From assembly GCF_036059255.1 (NCBI RefSeq), contig NZ_CP107947.1, positions 1,922,001 to 1,986,000 on the forward strand: DNA of 64,000 nucleotides. The letters are read 5' to 3'. The notes under the pieces are model-generated. The model had not been told where the DNA came from and did no database searches. It saw only the letters and a list, made by a program, of their open reading frames with translations. Both the position numbers and the translations under genes were made by a program. The DNA comes from Micromonospora sp. NBC_00389 (GTDB lineage Bacteria > Actinomycetota > Actinomycetes > Mycobacteriales > Micromonosporaceae). Positions 44,360-52,923 of this stretch are shown here, piece after piece (positions within the stretch are counted from its first letter, which is position 1; every line of letters begins with the position of its first letter).

Positions 44360-45255
44360 CGCGCACCCGCCAGCTCGTCGCCGTAGTGCCGCAGGAAGAG
44401 CTCCTCCAGCGACGGCGGGGCACTCGAAAGGGCACGAACCTCGAACTGGGTCAGATACTCCAGCACGCGGTTCAGCTCGGCGGCGTCGACGGCGAACGTC
44501 GCGTGGGTGGCCGTCACGTCGGCGTCGTGTACGCCGGGCAGCTTCGCCAGCCCGTCGATGGGCAGCGCGGTCTCCACCGTGACCGTGGTGCGGGTCAGGT
44601 GCCGTAGCTGGGTGAGGGTCCCACTCTCCACTGTCCGGCCCTGCCGGATGATGCTCACCCGGTCACAGAGCGCCTCCACCTCGGAGAAGATGTGGCTGGA
44701 GAGCAGGACGGTCCGGCCCTGTCGCTTCACCTCGCGTACGCACTCCTGGAAGGCCGCCTCCATCAGCGGGTCCAGCCCCGAGGTGGGCTCGTCGAGGATG
44801 TAGAGCTCGACGTCGGAGGCGAAGGCGGCGACGATGGCGACCTTCTGCCGGTTTCCCTTCGAGTACGTGCGGGCCCGCTTCGAGGGGTCGAGCTGGAACC
44901 GCTGGAGCAGCTCGTCCCTGCGCTGCTTGTCCAGGCCGCCCCGCAGCGAGCCGAAGAGGTCGATCGCCTCCCCGCCGGTCAGGTTCGGCCACAGGTTCAC
45001 GTCGCCCGGCACGTACGCCAGCCGTTGGTGCAGATCCACCGCGCTCCGCCACGGGTCGCCACCGAGCAGGTTGACCGTCCCGGAGTCCGCCCGCAGCAAC
45101 CCGAGCAGGACGCGGATGGTGGTGGACTTCCCGGAGCCGTTCGGGCCCAGGAAGCCGTGCACCTCGCCGGTGTCGACGTGCAGGTCCAGTCCGTCGAGGG
45201 CGCGTTCCCGACCGAAGGTCTTCACCAGGCCGGAGACTGAGATAGCACTAGTCAT
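44356..45255 (-). CDS. ABC exporter ATP-binding protein
   Basis: This 299-residue ATPase has Walker A GPNGSGKST (about residue 37), the Q-loop region AYVPGDVNLWPNLTGGE, the signature YSKGNRQKV in place of LSGGQ (about residue 133), Walker B LYILDEPTSGLDP and the H-loop LLSSHIFSEVE. The C-terminal part (from about residue 215) is the extra domain seen in DrrA-type drug exporters and ends SLEELFLRHYGDEL. It is the first gene of the exporter operon. A near-perfect palindrome lies 20 bases before its start codon. Confidence 0.93.
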   Translation of the reverse strand: MTSAISVSGLVKTFGRERALDGLDLHVDTGEVHGFLGPNGSGKSTTIRVLLGLLRADSGTVNLLGGDPWRSAVDLHQRLAYVPGDVNLWPNLTGGEAIDLFGSLRGGLDKQRRDELLQRFQLDPSKRARTYSKGNRQKVAIVAAFASDVELYILDEPTSGLDPLMEAAFQECVREVKRQGRTVLLSSHIFSEVEALCDRVSIIRQGRTVESGTLTQLRHLTRTTVTVETALPIDGLAKLPGVHDADVTATHATFAVDAAELNRVLEYLTQFEVRALSSAPPSLEELFLRHYGDELAGAR

Positions 45256-45275
45256 GCCCGGAACGCTACGCCGGT

Positions 45276-45300
45276 TTCACAGAATCGTGAATTCTCTGAA
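45276..45300. promoter_or_regulatory. Palindromic candidate operator of the ABC exporter operon
   Basis: TTCACAGAAT, five bases, then ATTCTCTGAA: nine of ten positions pair. It lies 21 to 45 bases upstream of the ATPase start, in AT-rich sequence (GTATGAATCTCGTTAAAATC follows) suited to a promoter. The GbsR/MarR protein downstream is the natural candidate to bind it. Confidence 0.6.
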
Positions 45301-45381
45301 CCGTATGAATCTCGTTAAAATCCGAGGGTGGACGTCGAGCCCGAGGGCGGGCGACCACGGGAGCCGTGCCGAGCCCGGCGG

Positions 45382-46698
45382 TCAGCCGCCGAGGATGTGG
45401 GTCAGGTGCGGGCTGGCGAAGACGCGGTCGGGGTCCAGGCGGTCGCGGAGGGTCTGGAAGTCGGCGAAGCGCGGGTAGGCGGTGGCCAGCGAGGCGGCGT
45501 CGCGGTAGTGCAGCTTGCCCCAGTGCGGCCGGCCACCCAGCCCGGCGGCCACCTCTTCGAAGGCGCGGAAGTACGGCTCGTACGGCATCCCGACGTACTG
45601 GTGCACGGCGATGTACGCGGAGTCCCGGCCGTAGCCGTGCGACAGCCAGATGTCGTCGGCGGCGGTGAACCGCACCTCCACCGGGAAGAGCACCTTGAAC
45701 GGCAGCCCGTCGACGATCCGCTGGAGCGCGGCCAGCGCCTCGGGTAGCGCCTCGCGGGGCAGGCCGTACTCCATCTCCACGAAGCGGACCCGGCGCGGGG
45801 TGCAGAACACCCGGTCGGAGCGGCCGGTGTAGCGGCGTTCGGTGAGCGCGCGGGCGGAGACCGCGCTGATTCCCGGGGCCAGCGCCGGCACGGCCCGACC
45901 GAGCCGGCACGCGCCAGCGAAGACGGTGTTGGACAGGAAGTCGTCGTCGAGCCAGCCGCGCCACCGGGGCAGCGGCCGGTCGTTGGCGGGTACCCGGTCG
46001 TTGGTCTTGACCTGGACTCGCGTGGTGTAGGGGAACCAGTAGAACTCGACGTGGTCGTGGCGGCCGATCAGGTCGGGCAGGTCGCCGAGCACGTCGGCCA
46101 GCGCGGCTGGGCGCTCGTGGGCGTGCAGCACGAAGGCATCGACGCAGCGCAGGGTCACCTCGACCAGCACCCCGAGCGCGCCGAGCGACACCCGGGCGAC
46201 GGCGAAGACGTCCGGGTGCTCGTCGGCGGAGCAGCGCAGCACCTCTCCGGTGCCGGTGACCAGGGTGATCGCCTCGACGAAGGTGGACAGGCAGCCGTAG
46301 CGGGCGCCGGTGCCATGGGTGCCCGTGGAGATCGCCCCGGCCACCGTCTGAGCGTCGATGTCACCAAGGTTGGGCAGGGCGAGGCAGTGTCGGGCGAGCA
46401 GGCCGTTGAGCGCCCGCAGGGTCATCCCCGCCGGTACGGTGACGAGCCGCTGTTCGACGTCGACGCTGACGGTGGTGTCCAGTTGTGACAGTTCCATCCG
46501 CCGGTCGTCGGCGAGCGCGACGGCGGTGAAGGAGTGGCCGCTGCCGGTCACCCGGATTCGGCCGCCGTCGGCGGCGGCGGTGCGGACGGCCTCGACGATG
46601 TCGGTCGGCGTGCCGGGGCGCAGGATGGCGGTGGCGCTGCCACGCTGGTTGCCGGCCCAGTTGGACCAGCGGGTGGTGAGCGGTGCGGTGCCGACCAT
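45382..46698 (-). CDS. FAD-linked D-arabinono-1,4-lactone oxidase family protein
   Basis: This 438-residue oxidase belongs to the vanillyl-alcohol-oxidase fold. The FAD domain shows RIRVTGSGHSFTAVAL (about residues 47-62), LPNLGDIDAQTVAGAISTGTHGTG (about residues 108-131) and VARVSLGALGVLVEVTL. The ALO domain ends with GGRPHWGKLHY and LDPDRVFASPHL, the HWGK and substrate-site motifs of aldonolactone oxidases. The enzymes oxidise aldono-lactones and reduce oxygen or another acceptor; the substrate here is not determined. It is divergent from a TetR regulator, and palindromes in the shared 148-base interval suggest control by it. Confidence 0.92.
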   Translation of the reverse strand: MVGTAPLTTRWSNWAGNQRGSATAILRPGTPTDIVEAVRTAAADGGRIRVTGSGHSFTAVALADDRRMELSQLDTTVSVDVEQRLVTVPAGMTLRALNGLLARHCLALPNLGDIDAQTVAGAISTGTHGTGARYGCLSTFVEAITLVTGTGEVLRCSADEHPDVFAVARVSLGALGVLVEVTLRCVDAFVLHAHERPAALADVLGDLPDLIGRHDHVEFYWFPYTTRVQVKTNDRVPANDRPLPRWRGWLDDDFLSNTVFAGACRLGRAVPALAPGISAVSARALTERRYTGRSDRVFCTPRRVRFVEMEYGLPREALPEALAALQRIVDGLPFKVLFPVEVRFTAADDIWLSHGYGRDSAYIAVHQYVGMPYEPYFRAFEEVAAGLGGRPHWGKLHYRDAASLATAYPRFADFQTLRDRLDPDRVFASPHLTHILGG

Positions 46699-46717
46699 GC
46701 GCGCTCCTCAGAGATGA

Positions 46718-46791
46718 ATATGAACTGACTTCATATCAGGAACGTTGTACCTGGTAAATACCGCAATCAGGGCCCGCTCGTTGTACCGGTA
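46718..46791. promoter_or_regulatory. Operator region between the lactone oxidase and TetR genes
   Basis: It holds a perfect 7-bp palindrome ATATGAA-CTGAC-TTCATAT (46718-46736), 20 bases upstream of the oxidase start. A direct repeat also lies here, GTTGTACCTGGTA at 46744-46756 and GTTGTACCGGTA at 46780-46791, each with a small TACC/GGTA dyad. These are the best candidates for TetR binding and for the two promoters. Confidence 0.65.
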
Positions 46792-46846
46792 GTCACGGAG
46801 TCGTGACGTGCAGATATGTTCATTCGTCGAAGGGGGGTGGCGCCGA

Positions 46847-47524
46847 GTGTCCACACCAGCCGCCACGACCGGGCCGCTGCGCCGCGTACCGGTGCAGGGT
46901 CGAAGTGTCGCGCGGGTACAGCGCATGTTGGACGCCTGCGCCGAACTCGTCGACGAGGTGGGGTACGAGGGTCTGACAACGACCCTGCTCGCCGAGCGTG
47001 CCGAGGTGGCGATCGGGTCGGTCTACCAGTTCTTCCCGGACAAGCGGGCGATCGTGCAGGCGTTGACCCTGCGCACGATGGAGTCCTACCTCCAGCGGCT
47101 CGACGAGCGGTTCGCCTCGGACGAGATGACCCACTGGTGGGACGGCGTCGACGCGGGGATCGATGAGTACATCACGATGCACCGCACCGTCCCCGGTTTC
47201 CGTACCCTGCACTTCGGCGACGTGGTCGACCTGCACCTGCTCGATGAGCAGCGGGACAACAACGGCGTGATCGCCGACCAGTTGGCTCGGGTGCTCACCG
47301 AGCGCTTCGGGCTGACCGACGTGCCGAAGCTGCGCTTCGTCCTGGAGATCGCGGTGGAGGCGGCCGACGCGCTGATCAAGCTCGCGTTCCGGCGGCAGCC
47401 CAACGGCGACGAGCGGGTGCTGCTCGAGGCGAAGGCGCTGATCCGGGAGTACCTGCACCGTCAGGTCGACGGACCGGAGAGCGAGCGGTACACCGCAGAG
47501 CAGCAGGCGACCCAGCCGGCCTGA
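46847..47524 (+). CDS. TetR-family transcriptional regulator
   Basis: This is a 225-residue regulator. GTG at 46847 follows GAAGGGGGG and begins VSTPAATTGPLRRVPVQGRS; a longer frame from 46808 is possible. The helix-turn-helix is LVDEVGYEGLTTTLLAERAEVAIGSVYQFFPDKRAIVQAL (about residues 35-75), with the classic GSVYQFFPDK recognition helix. The ligand domain has YITMHRTVPGFRTLHFGD and LEIAVEAADALIKLAFR. It is divergent from the lactone oxidase and most likely represses it and itself. The ligand is unknown. Confidence 0.92.
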   Translation: MSTPAATTGPLRRVPVQGRSVARVQRMLDACAELVDEVGYEGLTTTLLAERAEVAIGSVYQFFPDKRAIVQALTLRTMESYLQRLDERFASDEMTHWWDGVDAGIDEYITMHRTVPGFRTLHFGDVVDLHLLDEQRDNNGVIADQLARVLTERFGLTDVPKLRFVLEIAVEAADALIKLAFRRQPNGDERVLLEAKALIREYLHRQVDGPESERYTAEQQATQPA

Positions 47525-47530
47525 CCCGCC

Positions 47531-47566
47531 CGCGCCTTGGCTCGGCCGATGGGTCGGCAAGGCGCG
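47531..47566. terminator. Hairpin between convergent TetR and deaminase genes
   Basis: CGCGCCTTG (47531-47539) pairs with CAAGGCGCG (47558-47566) across an 18-base loop, midway between the two converging genes. It probably terminates both. Confidence 0.65.
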
Positions 47567-47577
47567 GCGGGGTGGCG

Positions 47578-48786
47578 TCAGAGGAAGGCCAGCCCCTCGC
47601 CCCGGTAGGTGGGCACGGTCGCCACGATCGCGTCCCCCTCGACCAGGTGCAGTTCGTTGACCCGCTCGCACAACTCACCGGCCTTGGCATGCCGGAACCA
47701 CACCCGGTCGCCGATGCGCAGGGTGGCCGCCGCCGCGCCGGAGAGCGGGGTCTGCACCTCACCGGCCCCCTCGCTGCCGACGAGCTTCAGGCCGGCCGGC
47801 AGCCACGGTCGGGGCAGTCGGCTGTCGGCGGCCGGGCCGGAGGCGATCCAGCCCCCGCCGAGCACGGTCGCCAGCTCGGGCGTCGGCCGACGGACCACCG
47901 CGCAGGCGAAGAACGCCGCCGGCGTGGGGCGCCAGGCCCGGTAGGCGTCGAACAGCGTCGGCCCGTACAGGCCCGATCCCGCGGTGACCTCGGTGACCGC
48001 GGGATCGGCGCTGGTCGCGGCCACGCTGCCGGTCCCGCCGCCGTTGACGAACTCCAGCTCGGCGTGCTCGCCCACCGCGGCCACCGCCGCGCTCCGGCGG
48101 GCCAGCAGCTCGCGGTACGACCCGCGCTGGGCCAGCCGGATCGCGCCGGCCAGCAGCGTCTGCCCCGGCGGCGCGTCGCCCAGGCCGGCGATCTGCGCCT
48201 CGTACGCCATGAGGCCGACCAGCCGGAAGCCGGCCCGACCGGCGACCGTGGCGGCGAGCACACCGGCCGCCCGCGCGCTGTGCACCGGTGAGCGGCGGAC
48301 GCCGACGTGCACCCGCCCGCGCAGCGGTCGCCACGAGGCGTCCAGTTCGAGGCAGACCCGCAGCTCGGCGCGCTGCCCAGAGGGCTGCACGGCGTCGATC
48401 AGGTCGAGCTGCCCGGTGCCGTCGATCATCAGGGTGATCGCGGCGGCCAGCGCCGGGTCGGCGGCCAGCTCGGCGAGTGCCGCCCGGTCCACGCTCGGGT
48501 ACGCGACCAGCACGTCGTCGCTCACTCCGGCGCGTACCAGCCAGATCGCCTCGGGCAGGGTGAACGCCATCACGCCCCGCCAGCCGGGTCGGGCGAGCGC
48601 CCGGCCGATCAGCTCCCGGCTGCGGACCGACTTGCTGGCCAGCCGGACCGGTTTGCCGGCGGCGCGGTCGGCCAGGGCGGCCGAGTTGGCGTCGAAGGCG
48701 GTGAGATCAACCACCGCGTACGGCGGGTCGAGGTGGGCGGTCGCCCGATCCAGGCGCTCGCGAAGTTTGTCGCTTTCTCTGGCCAC
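47578..48786 (-). CDS. PLP-dependent amino-acid deaminase/aldolase (alanine racemase fold type III)
   Basis: This is a 402-residue protein from GTG at 48786. The N-terminal alanine-racemase barrel has the PLP lysine in VRLASKSVRSRELIG (about residue 53) and LVAYPSVDRAAL. The C-terminal beta domain matches D-serine dehydratase/D-threonine aldolase-like proteins, with the metal-site pattern VWFRHAKAGELCERVNE (about residue 370) holding a His and a Cys. Family members act on D-serine, D-threonine or related beta-hydroxy amino acids. The precise substrate cannot be read from sequence. It is divergent from the MFS-tmk gene. Confidence 0.9.
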   Translation of the reverse strand: MARESDKLRERLDRATAHLDPPYAVVDLTAFDANSAALADRAAGKPVRLASKSVRSRELIGRALARPGWRGVMAFTLPEAIWLVRAGVSDDVLVAYPSVDRAALAELAADPALAAAITLMIDGTGQLDLIDAVQPSGQRAELRVCLELDASWRPLRGRVHVGVRRSPVHSARAAGVLAATVAGRAGFRLVGLMAYEAQIAGLGDAPPGQTLLAGAIRLAQRGSYRELLARRSAAVAAVGEHAELEFVNGGGTGSVAATSADPAVTEVTAGSGLYGPTLFDAYRAWRPTPAAFFACAVVRRPTPELATVLGGGWIASGPAADSRLPRPWLPAGLKLVGSEGAGEVQTPLSGAAAATLRIGDRVWFRHAKAGELCERVNELHLVEGDAIVATVPTYRGEGLAFL

Positions 48787-48971
48787 GTGTGCACGCTAAC
48801 TGTCCGACGGTGAATGCGAAATACCCTCGCGTACGTCCGGGCTGCGGCTGGTGCCTCTGGCGGCCTAGGCTCAGCGAGCAGGAGAATGTCGCCGGTGGGA
48901 CGGCCCCCCACCGGGTCTAGAGTGTTCCACCGGAGGCGCCCAGCGATGGGCCGGCACGTGGAGGTACGGCC

Positions 48972-51194
48972 ATCGAAAGCCAGAACAGCGGCGAGTCGCA
49001 CGGCGTGTCGCGCTCGGGCGATCAGTCGGGCAACGCCGCCAACCAGTCCAACGGTGCCCAGGTGGACCCGTCCGGCTACGCCGCGATCCGCTCCGTGCTG
49101 CGGATCCGGCCGTTCCGCCGGCTCTGGATCGTCCTCGGTGCGGCCTCCTTCGGTGACTGGCTCGGCCTGCTGGCCACCTCGGTCTTCGCCGCCTCCCAGG
49201 TGCAGGGCAGCACCGCAAAGGGCGCGGCCTTCGGTGGTGTCATCGCCATCCGGCTGCTGCCCGCGCTGGTGCTCGGCCCGGTCGCCGGCGTGCTCGCCGA
49301 CCGGTTCGACCGGCGCTGGACGATGGTCATCTGCGACCTGCTCCGGTTCGTGCTCTTCGCCTCGATTCCGCTGGTGGCGCTGGCCGGCGCCAGCGGCGCG
49401 GTGGTGGTTCTGTGGGCGACCATCGCCACGTTCCTGATCGAGTCGATCACGCTGATCTGGATCCCAGCCAAGGAAGCGGCGGTCCCCAACCTGATCCCGC
49501 GCGCCCGGCTGGAGGCGGCCAACCAGCTCACGCTGATCACCACCTACGGCCTGACCCCGGTGCTCGCCGCGCTGGTCAGCGCCGTTCTGGACCGCAGCGT
49601 TCGGGGCGTGACCGGCGGCAACTTCCCGAACTGGGCCGAACCGGCCCAACTGGCGCTCTGGTTCAACTCCTTCTCCCGGCTGGCCACCGCACTGGTCGTC
49701 GCGTTCGGCATCAAGGAGATCAGCCAGGGGCAGACCGCCGAGGGCGACCGTCACGAGCAGAGCATGCTGCGCCAGTTCAAGGAGGGCTGGCAGTTCATCG
49801 GCCAGACCCCGCTGGTGCGCGGGCTGGTCCTCGGCATCCTGGGCGCGTTCGCCGGCGGCGGCATCGTCATCGGCACCGCGAAGTTCTTCGCCAGCTCGCT
49901 TGGTGCTGGTGACGCCGCGTTCTCGCTGCTCTTCGGCGCGATCTTCGTCGGTCTGGCGGTCGGCATCGGCCTCGGCCCGATGATCGTCAAGGAAATGTCC
50001 CGGCGTCGCTGGTTCGGCATGAGCATCGTGCTCGCCAGCGCCGCCGTGATGACCCTCGCCTTCGCCATCCACCTGTCCATGGCGATCGTCGGCGCGGTGC
50101 TGGTCGGCGCCGGCGCCGGAATGGCCTTCCTGGCCGGCACCACCCTGCTCGGCGGCGAGATCAAGGACGAGGTGCGAGGCCGGGTCTTCGCCGTGGTGCA
50201 GATCGGCACCCGACTGGTGCTGATCCTGGCCATCGCGCTGAGCAGCCTGCTCGCCGGTGTCGGCGGCTCCCGCAAGCTGGAGATCGCCGACCTGGGCCTG
50301 TCCATCTCGTCGACCCGGCTGCTGCTGCTCGCCGCTGGTGCCGCCGGCATCTTCGCCGGCATCAGCGCGTTCGGCCAGATGGACGACAAGAAGGGCGTCC
50401 CCGTCCTGGCCGACCTCTGGGGCTCGATCCGGGGTCGCCCGCTGATGCCCTCCGAGCCGTTCGTCTCCGCCGGGCTGTTCGTGGTGTTCGAGGGCGGCGA
50501 GGGTGCCGGCAAGTCCACCCAGCTCGCCGCGCTCGCCGAGCGGCTGCGCGGCAAGGGACGCGACGTCGTGGTCACCCGCGAGCCGGGCGCGACCGCGGTC
50601 GGTCAGCGGATCCGGTCGCTGGTGCTGGACACCTCCGGCGACGAGGCGCCCTCGCCACGGGCCGAGGCGCTGCTCTACGCCGCCGACCGGGCGCACCACG
50701 TGGCCGCCGTGGTCCGGCCCGCGCTGGTCCGGGGTGGTGTGGTGATCAGCGACCGGTACGTCGACTCGTCCCTGGCCTACCAGGGCGCCGGGCGGACACT
50801 CCCGGTCGACGAGGTCTCCTGGCTCTCCTCCTGGGCCACCGGCGGGCTCAAGCCCGACCTGGTGGTGCTGCTGGACGTCGAGCCGCAGACCGGCCTGTCC
50901 CGGGTGGCCTCCCGCAGCGCGGGCGCCGACCGGCTGGAGGCCGAGTCGGTGGCCTTCCACGAGCGCGTTCGGTACGCCTTCCTCGACCTCGCCGCCGCCG
51001 ACCCGAAGCGCTACCTGGTGCTCGACGCGTCCCGGCCGGCCGAGGAGATCACCGGGCAGGTGGTCCGTCGGATCGAGGAGATGCTCGGCAAGCCGGGTGG
51101 CATCGTGCACCCCCGTCCGGCTCACGGCCCGGACACCTCGGTGCAGCCTGAGTTATCCGACGCGGAGCTGGTGACGATGGAGCATCGGACCTGA
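48972..51194 (+). CDS. tmk: Fused MFS transporter and thymidylate kinase
   Basis: This is a two-domain protein of about 740 residues. The N-terminal half (to about residue 480) is a 12-helix MFS-type transporter with VAGVLADRFDRRW. The C-terminal about 230 residues are thymidylate kinase: P-loop FEGGEGAGKST, the DR motif VISDRYVDSSLAYQGAGR and TREPGAT. It makes dTDP from dTMP for DNA synthesis; the transporter's cargo is unknown. This fusion is known in actinobacteria. The usual start call would be GTG at 49005, which has no ribosome binding site. An in-frame ATC at 48972 sits 7 bases after GTGGAGG, so translation may start there. It overlaps the holB start. Confidence 0.9.
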   Translation: MESQNSGESHGVSRSGDQSGNAANQSNGAQVDPSGYAAIRSVLRIRPFRRLWIVLGAASFGDWLGLLATSVFAASQVQGSTAKGAAFGGVIAIRLLPALVLGPVAGVLADRFDRRWTMVICDLLRFVLFASIPLVALAGASGAVVVLWATIATFLIESITLIWIPAKEAAVPNLIPRARLEAANQLTLITTYGLTPVLAALVSAVLDRSVRGVTGGNFPNWAEPAQLALWFNSFSRLATALVVAFGIKEISQGQTAEGDRHEQSMLRQFKEGWQFIGQTPLVRGLVLGILGAFAGGGIVIGTAKFFASSLGAGDAAFSLLFGAIFVGLAVGIGLGPMIVKEMSRRRWFGMSIVLASAAVMTLAFAIHLSMAIVGAVLVGAGAGMAFLAGTTLLGGEIKDEVRGRVFAVVQIGTRLVLILAIALSSLLAGVGGSRKLEIADLGLSISSTRLLLLAAGAAGIFAGISAFGQMDDKKGVPVLADLWGSIRGRPLMPSEPFVSAGLFVVFEGGEGAGKSTQLAALAERLRGKGRDVVVTREPGATAVGQRIRSLVLDTSGDEAPSPRAEALLYAADRAHHVAAVVRPALVRGGVVISDRYVDSSLAYQGAGRTLPVDEVSWLSSWATGGLKPDLVVLLDVEPQTGLSRVASRSAGADRLEAESVAFHERVRYAFLDLAAADPKRYLVLDASRPAEEITGQVVRRIEEMLGKPGGIVHPRPAHGPDTSVQPELSDAELVTMEHRT

Positions 51195-52447
51195 TGCCGG
51201 ACGTCTTCGCCGACCTGGTCGGTCAGGACGAGGCGGTGGACGAGCTGCGCCGGGCAGCCGCCGCCGCGGCGGCCGTGCTGCGCGCCGGCGCAGCCGCTCG
51301 GGAGCCCGCGCTGATCGCCGCCGGCCCGGCCAGCGGTGCCACGCCCGACGGGGTGGACCCATCCACCGGGATGACCCACGCCTGGATCTTCACCGGGCCG
51401 CCCGGCTCCGGCCGCTCGGTCGCCGCGCGGGCCTTCGCCGCCGCCCTGCAGTGCGTACACGGCACCGGCTGCGGCGAGTGCCCCGGCTGCCACACCACGA
51501 TGGGCGGTACGCACGCCGACGTCCGGCTGGTCGTGCCGGAAGGGCTCTCCATCGGTGTCGGTGAGATGCGCGCGCTGGTGCTCCGGGCGGCCAGTACCCC
51601 GTCCGGCGGGCGCTGGCAGGTGGTGGTCATCGAGGACGCCGACCGGCTCACCGAGGCGGCCGGCAACGCGCTGCTCAAGGCGATCGAGGAGCCTCCGCCG
51701 CGTACCGTGTTCCTGCTCTGCGCCCCGTCCACCCACCCGGATGACATCTCGGTGACCATCCGGTCGCGCTGTCGGGTCGTACCCCTGCGGCAGCCGCCGG
51801 CCACAGCGGTGGCCGAGGTGCTGGTCCGTCGGGACGGCATCGCGCCCGACGTGGCCCAGTGGGCTGCGGCGGCCGCGCAGGGGCACGTGGGTCGGGCCCG
51901 TCGGCTGGCCCGCGACCCGGAGGCCCGTAAGCGGCGTGAGGCGGTGCTCGCCGTTCCACGCCGGCTGACCGGCGTCGGCGCGGCGTTCGACGCGGCCTCC
52001 GCGCTGATCGAGGCGGCCGAGGCGGAGGCCGAGGCGTCGGTCGCCGAGGCCGACACGACCGAGCGGGCGGCGCTGGAGATGGCGCTCGGCGCGGGCGGCA
52101 CCGGCCGGGGCGCGGCCGGCGCTGTTCGGGGCGCCGCCGGGCAGCTCAAGGAGCTGGAGAAGCGACAGAAGTCGCGGGCCACCCGAGCCCAGCGGGACGC
52201 GCTGGACCGGGCCCTGGTCGACCTGGCCGGCTTCTACCGGGACGCGCTCACCATGGCGCTGCGCGCCCCCGTCGCCCCGGTGCACACCGACACCGCCGCG
52301 CTGGCCGGCGCCGGAGCGCAGAAGTGGGACGCCGAGGGATCGCTGCGCCGGCTGGAGGCCGTGCTGGCATGCCGGGCGGCGATCGAGGCGAACGTCAAGC
52401 CGCGGATCGCGGTCGAGGCGATGATGCTCGCCCTCTGGAAGGGCTGA
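51194..52447 (+). CDS. holB: DNA polymerase III subunit delta'
   Basis: This 417-residue clamp-loader subunit starts at the ATG overlapping the tmk stop (TGATG). It begins MPDVFADLVGQDEAVDELRRA. The P-loop region reads GPPGSGRS (about residue 71), with Arg in place of the essential Lys, as expected for a delta' that does not hydrolyse ATP. The zinc module is CGECPGCHTTMGG (about residues 95-107). VVVIEDADRLTEAAGNALLKAIEEPP and SRCRVVPLR are typical. Residues about 255-325 contain an Ala/Glu-rich insertion (EAAEAEAEASVAEADTTE) peculiar to this group. Neighbouring tmk is a common arrangement. Confidence 0.95.
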   Translation: MPDVFADLVGQDEAVDELRRAAAAAAAVLRAGAAAREPALIAAGPASGATPDGVDPSTGMTHAWIFTGPPGSGRSVAARAFAAALQCVHGTGCGECPGCHTTMGGTHADVRLVVPEGLSIGVGEMRALVLRAASTPSGGRWQVVVIEDADRLTEAAGNALLKAIEEPPPRTVFLLCAPSTHPDDISVTIRSRCRVVPLRQPPATAVAEVLVRRDGIAPDVAQWAAAAAQGHVGRARRLARDPEARKRREAVLAVPRRLTGVGAAFDAASALIEAAEAEAEASVAEADTTERAALEMALGAGGTGRGAAGAVRGAAGQLKELEKRQKSRATRAQRDALDRALVDLAGFYRDALTMALRAPVAPVHTDTAALAGAGAQKWDAEGSLRRLEAVLACRAAIEANVKPRIAVEAMMLALWKG

Positions 52448-52592
52448 CCCGCAGCTCCCGACCCCTGGTCCCACCGGGCGGACCGGTCATCCACAGGCAT
52501 CGACATGCGCGATTGCTGTGCGGTACGGTCCGATGTGCCGTGGTGACGGTGGCAGCACGCAGAGTGAGGGATCATCCGGGAGGAGTCGGCCG

Positions 52593-52922
52593 ATGCCGCG
52601 GGGCGAGATCGACGAAGCCTGGATCGAGGAGGCGGTGCGGCGCTACCGCCGCATCGAGTCGCTCCAGGCCGAGTTCGACCAGGCGGTGTCGACCGTCGAG
52701 GTCACCGTCCGGTCGCCGGACGGGCTGGTCGAGGTGGTGGTCACCGCCGGTGGGCGGATCACCGACGTCCGGTTCCTCGGTCCGCTGCACAGCCGCAGCC
52801 CACGGGACGTGGCCGGCTCCGTGCAGGCAGCGGTCACCGCGGCGGCCGACGCCGCCGAGTGGGCTCGGGAAAAGCTGCACAACGAGACCTTCGCCGCCTA
52901 CCGACCGCTCGCGGGAGCCTGA
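52593..52922 (+). CDS. YbaB/EbfC-family protein
   Basis: This is a 109-residue protein from ATG at 52593 after GGGAGGAG. It has a first helix (IEEAVRRYRRIESLQAEFDQAV), a beta sheet (VEVTVRSPDGLVEVVVTAGGRITDVRF) and a last helix (AAVTAAADAAEWAREKL), the YbaB/EbfC fold. Classical YbaB is a nucleoid-associated protein encoded after dnaX. Copies like this one, next to WXG-type genes, are frequent in actinobacterial type VII secretion loci, where they may be chaperone-like. It is the first gene of a three-gene cassette with 1-base or overlapping junctions. Confidence 0.85.
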   Translation: MPRGEIDEAWIEEAVRRYRRIESLQAEFDQAVSTVEVTVRSPDGLVEVVVTAGGRITDVRFLGPLHSRSPRDVAGSVQAAVTAAADAAEWAREKLHNETFAAYRPLAGA

Positions 52923-52923
52923 G

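Noticed and set aside
48609..51125. An 838-codon minus-strand open frame opposite the MFS-tmk gene
   Set aside because: The peptide is Gly/Arg/Asp/His-rich with no fold; the plus strand encodes the recognised transporter-kinase.
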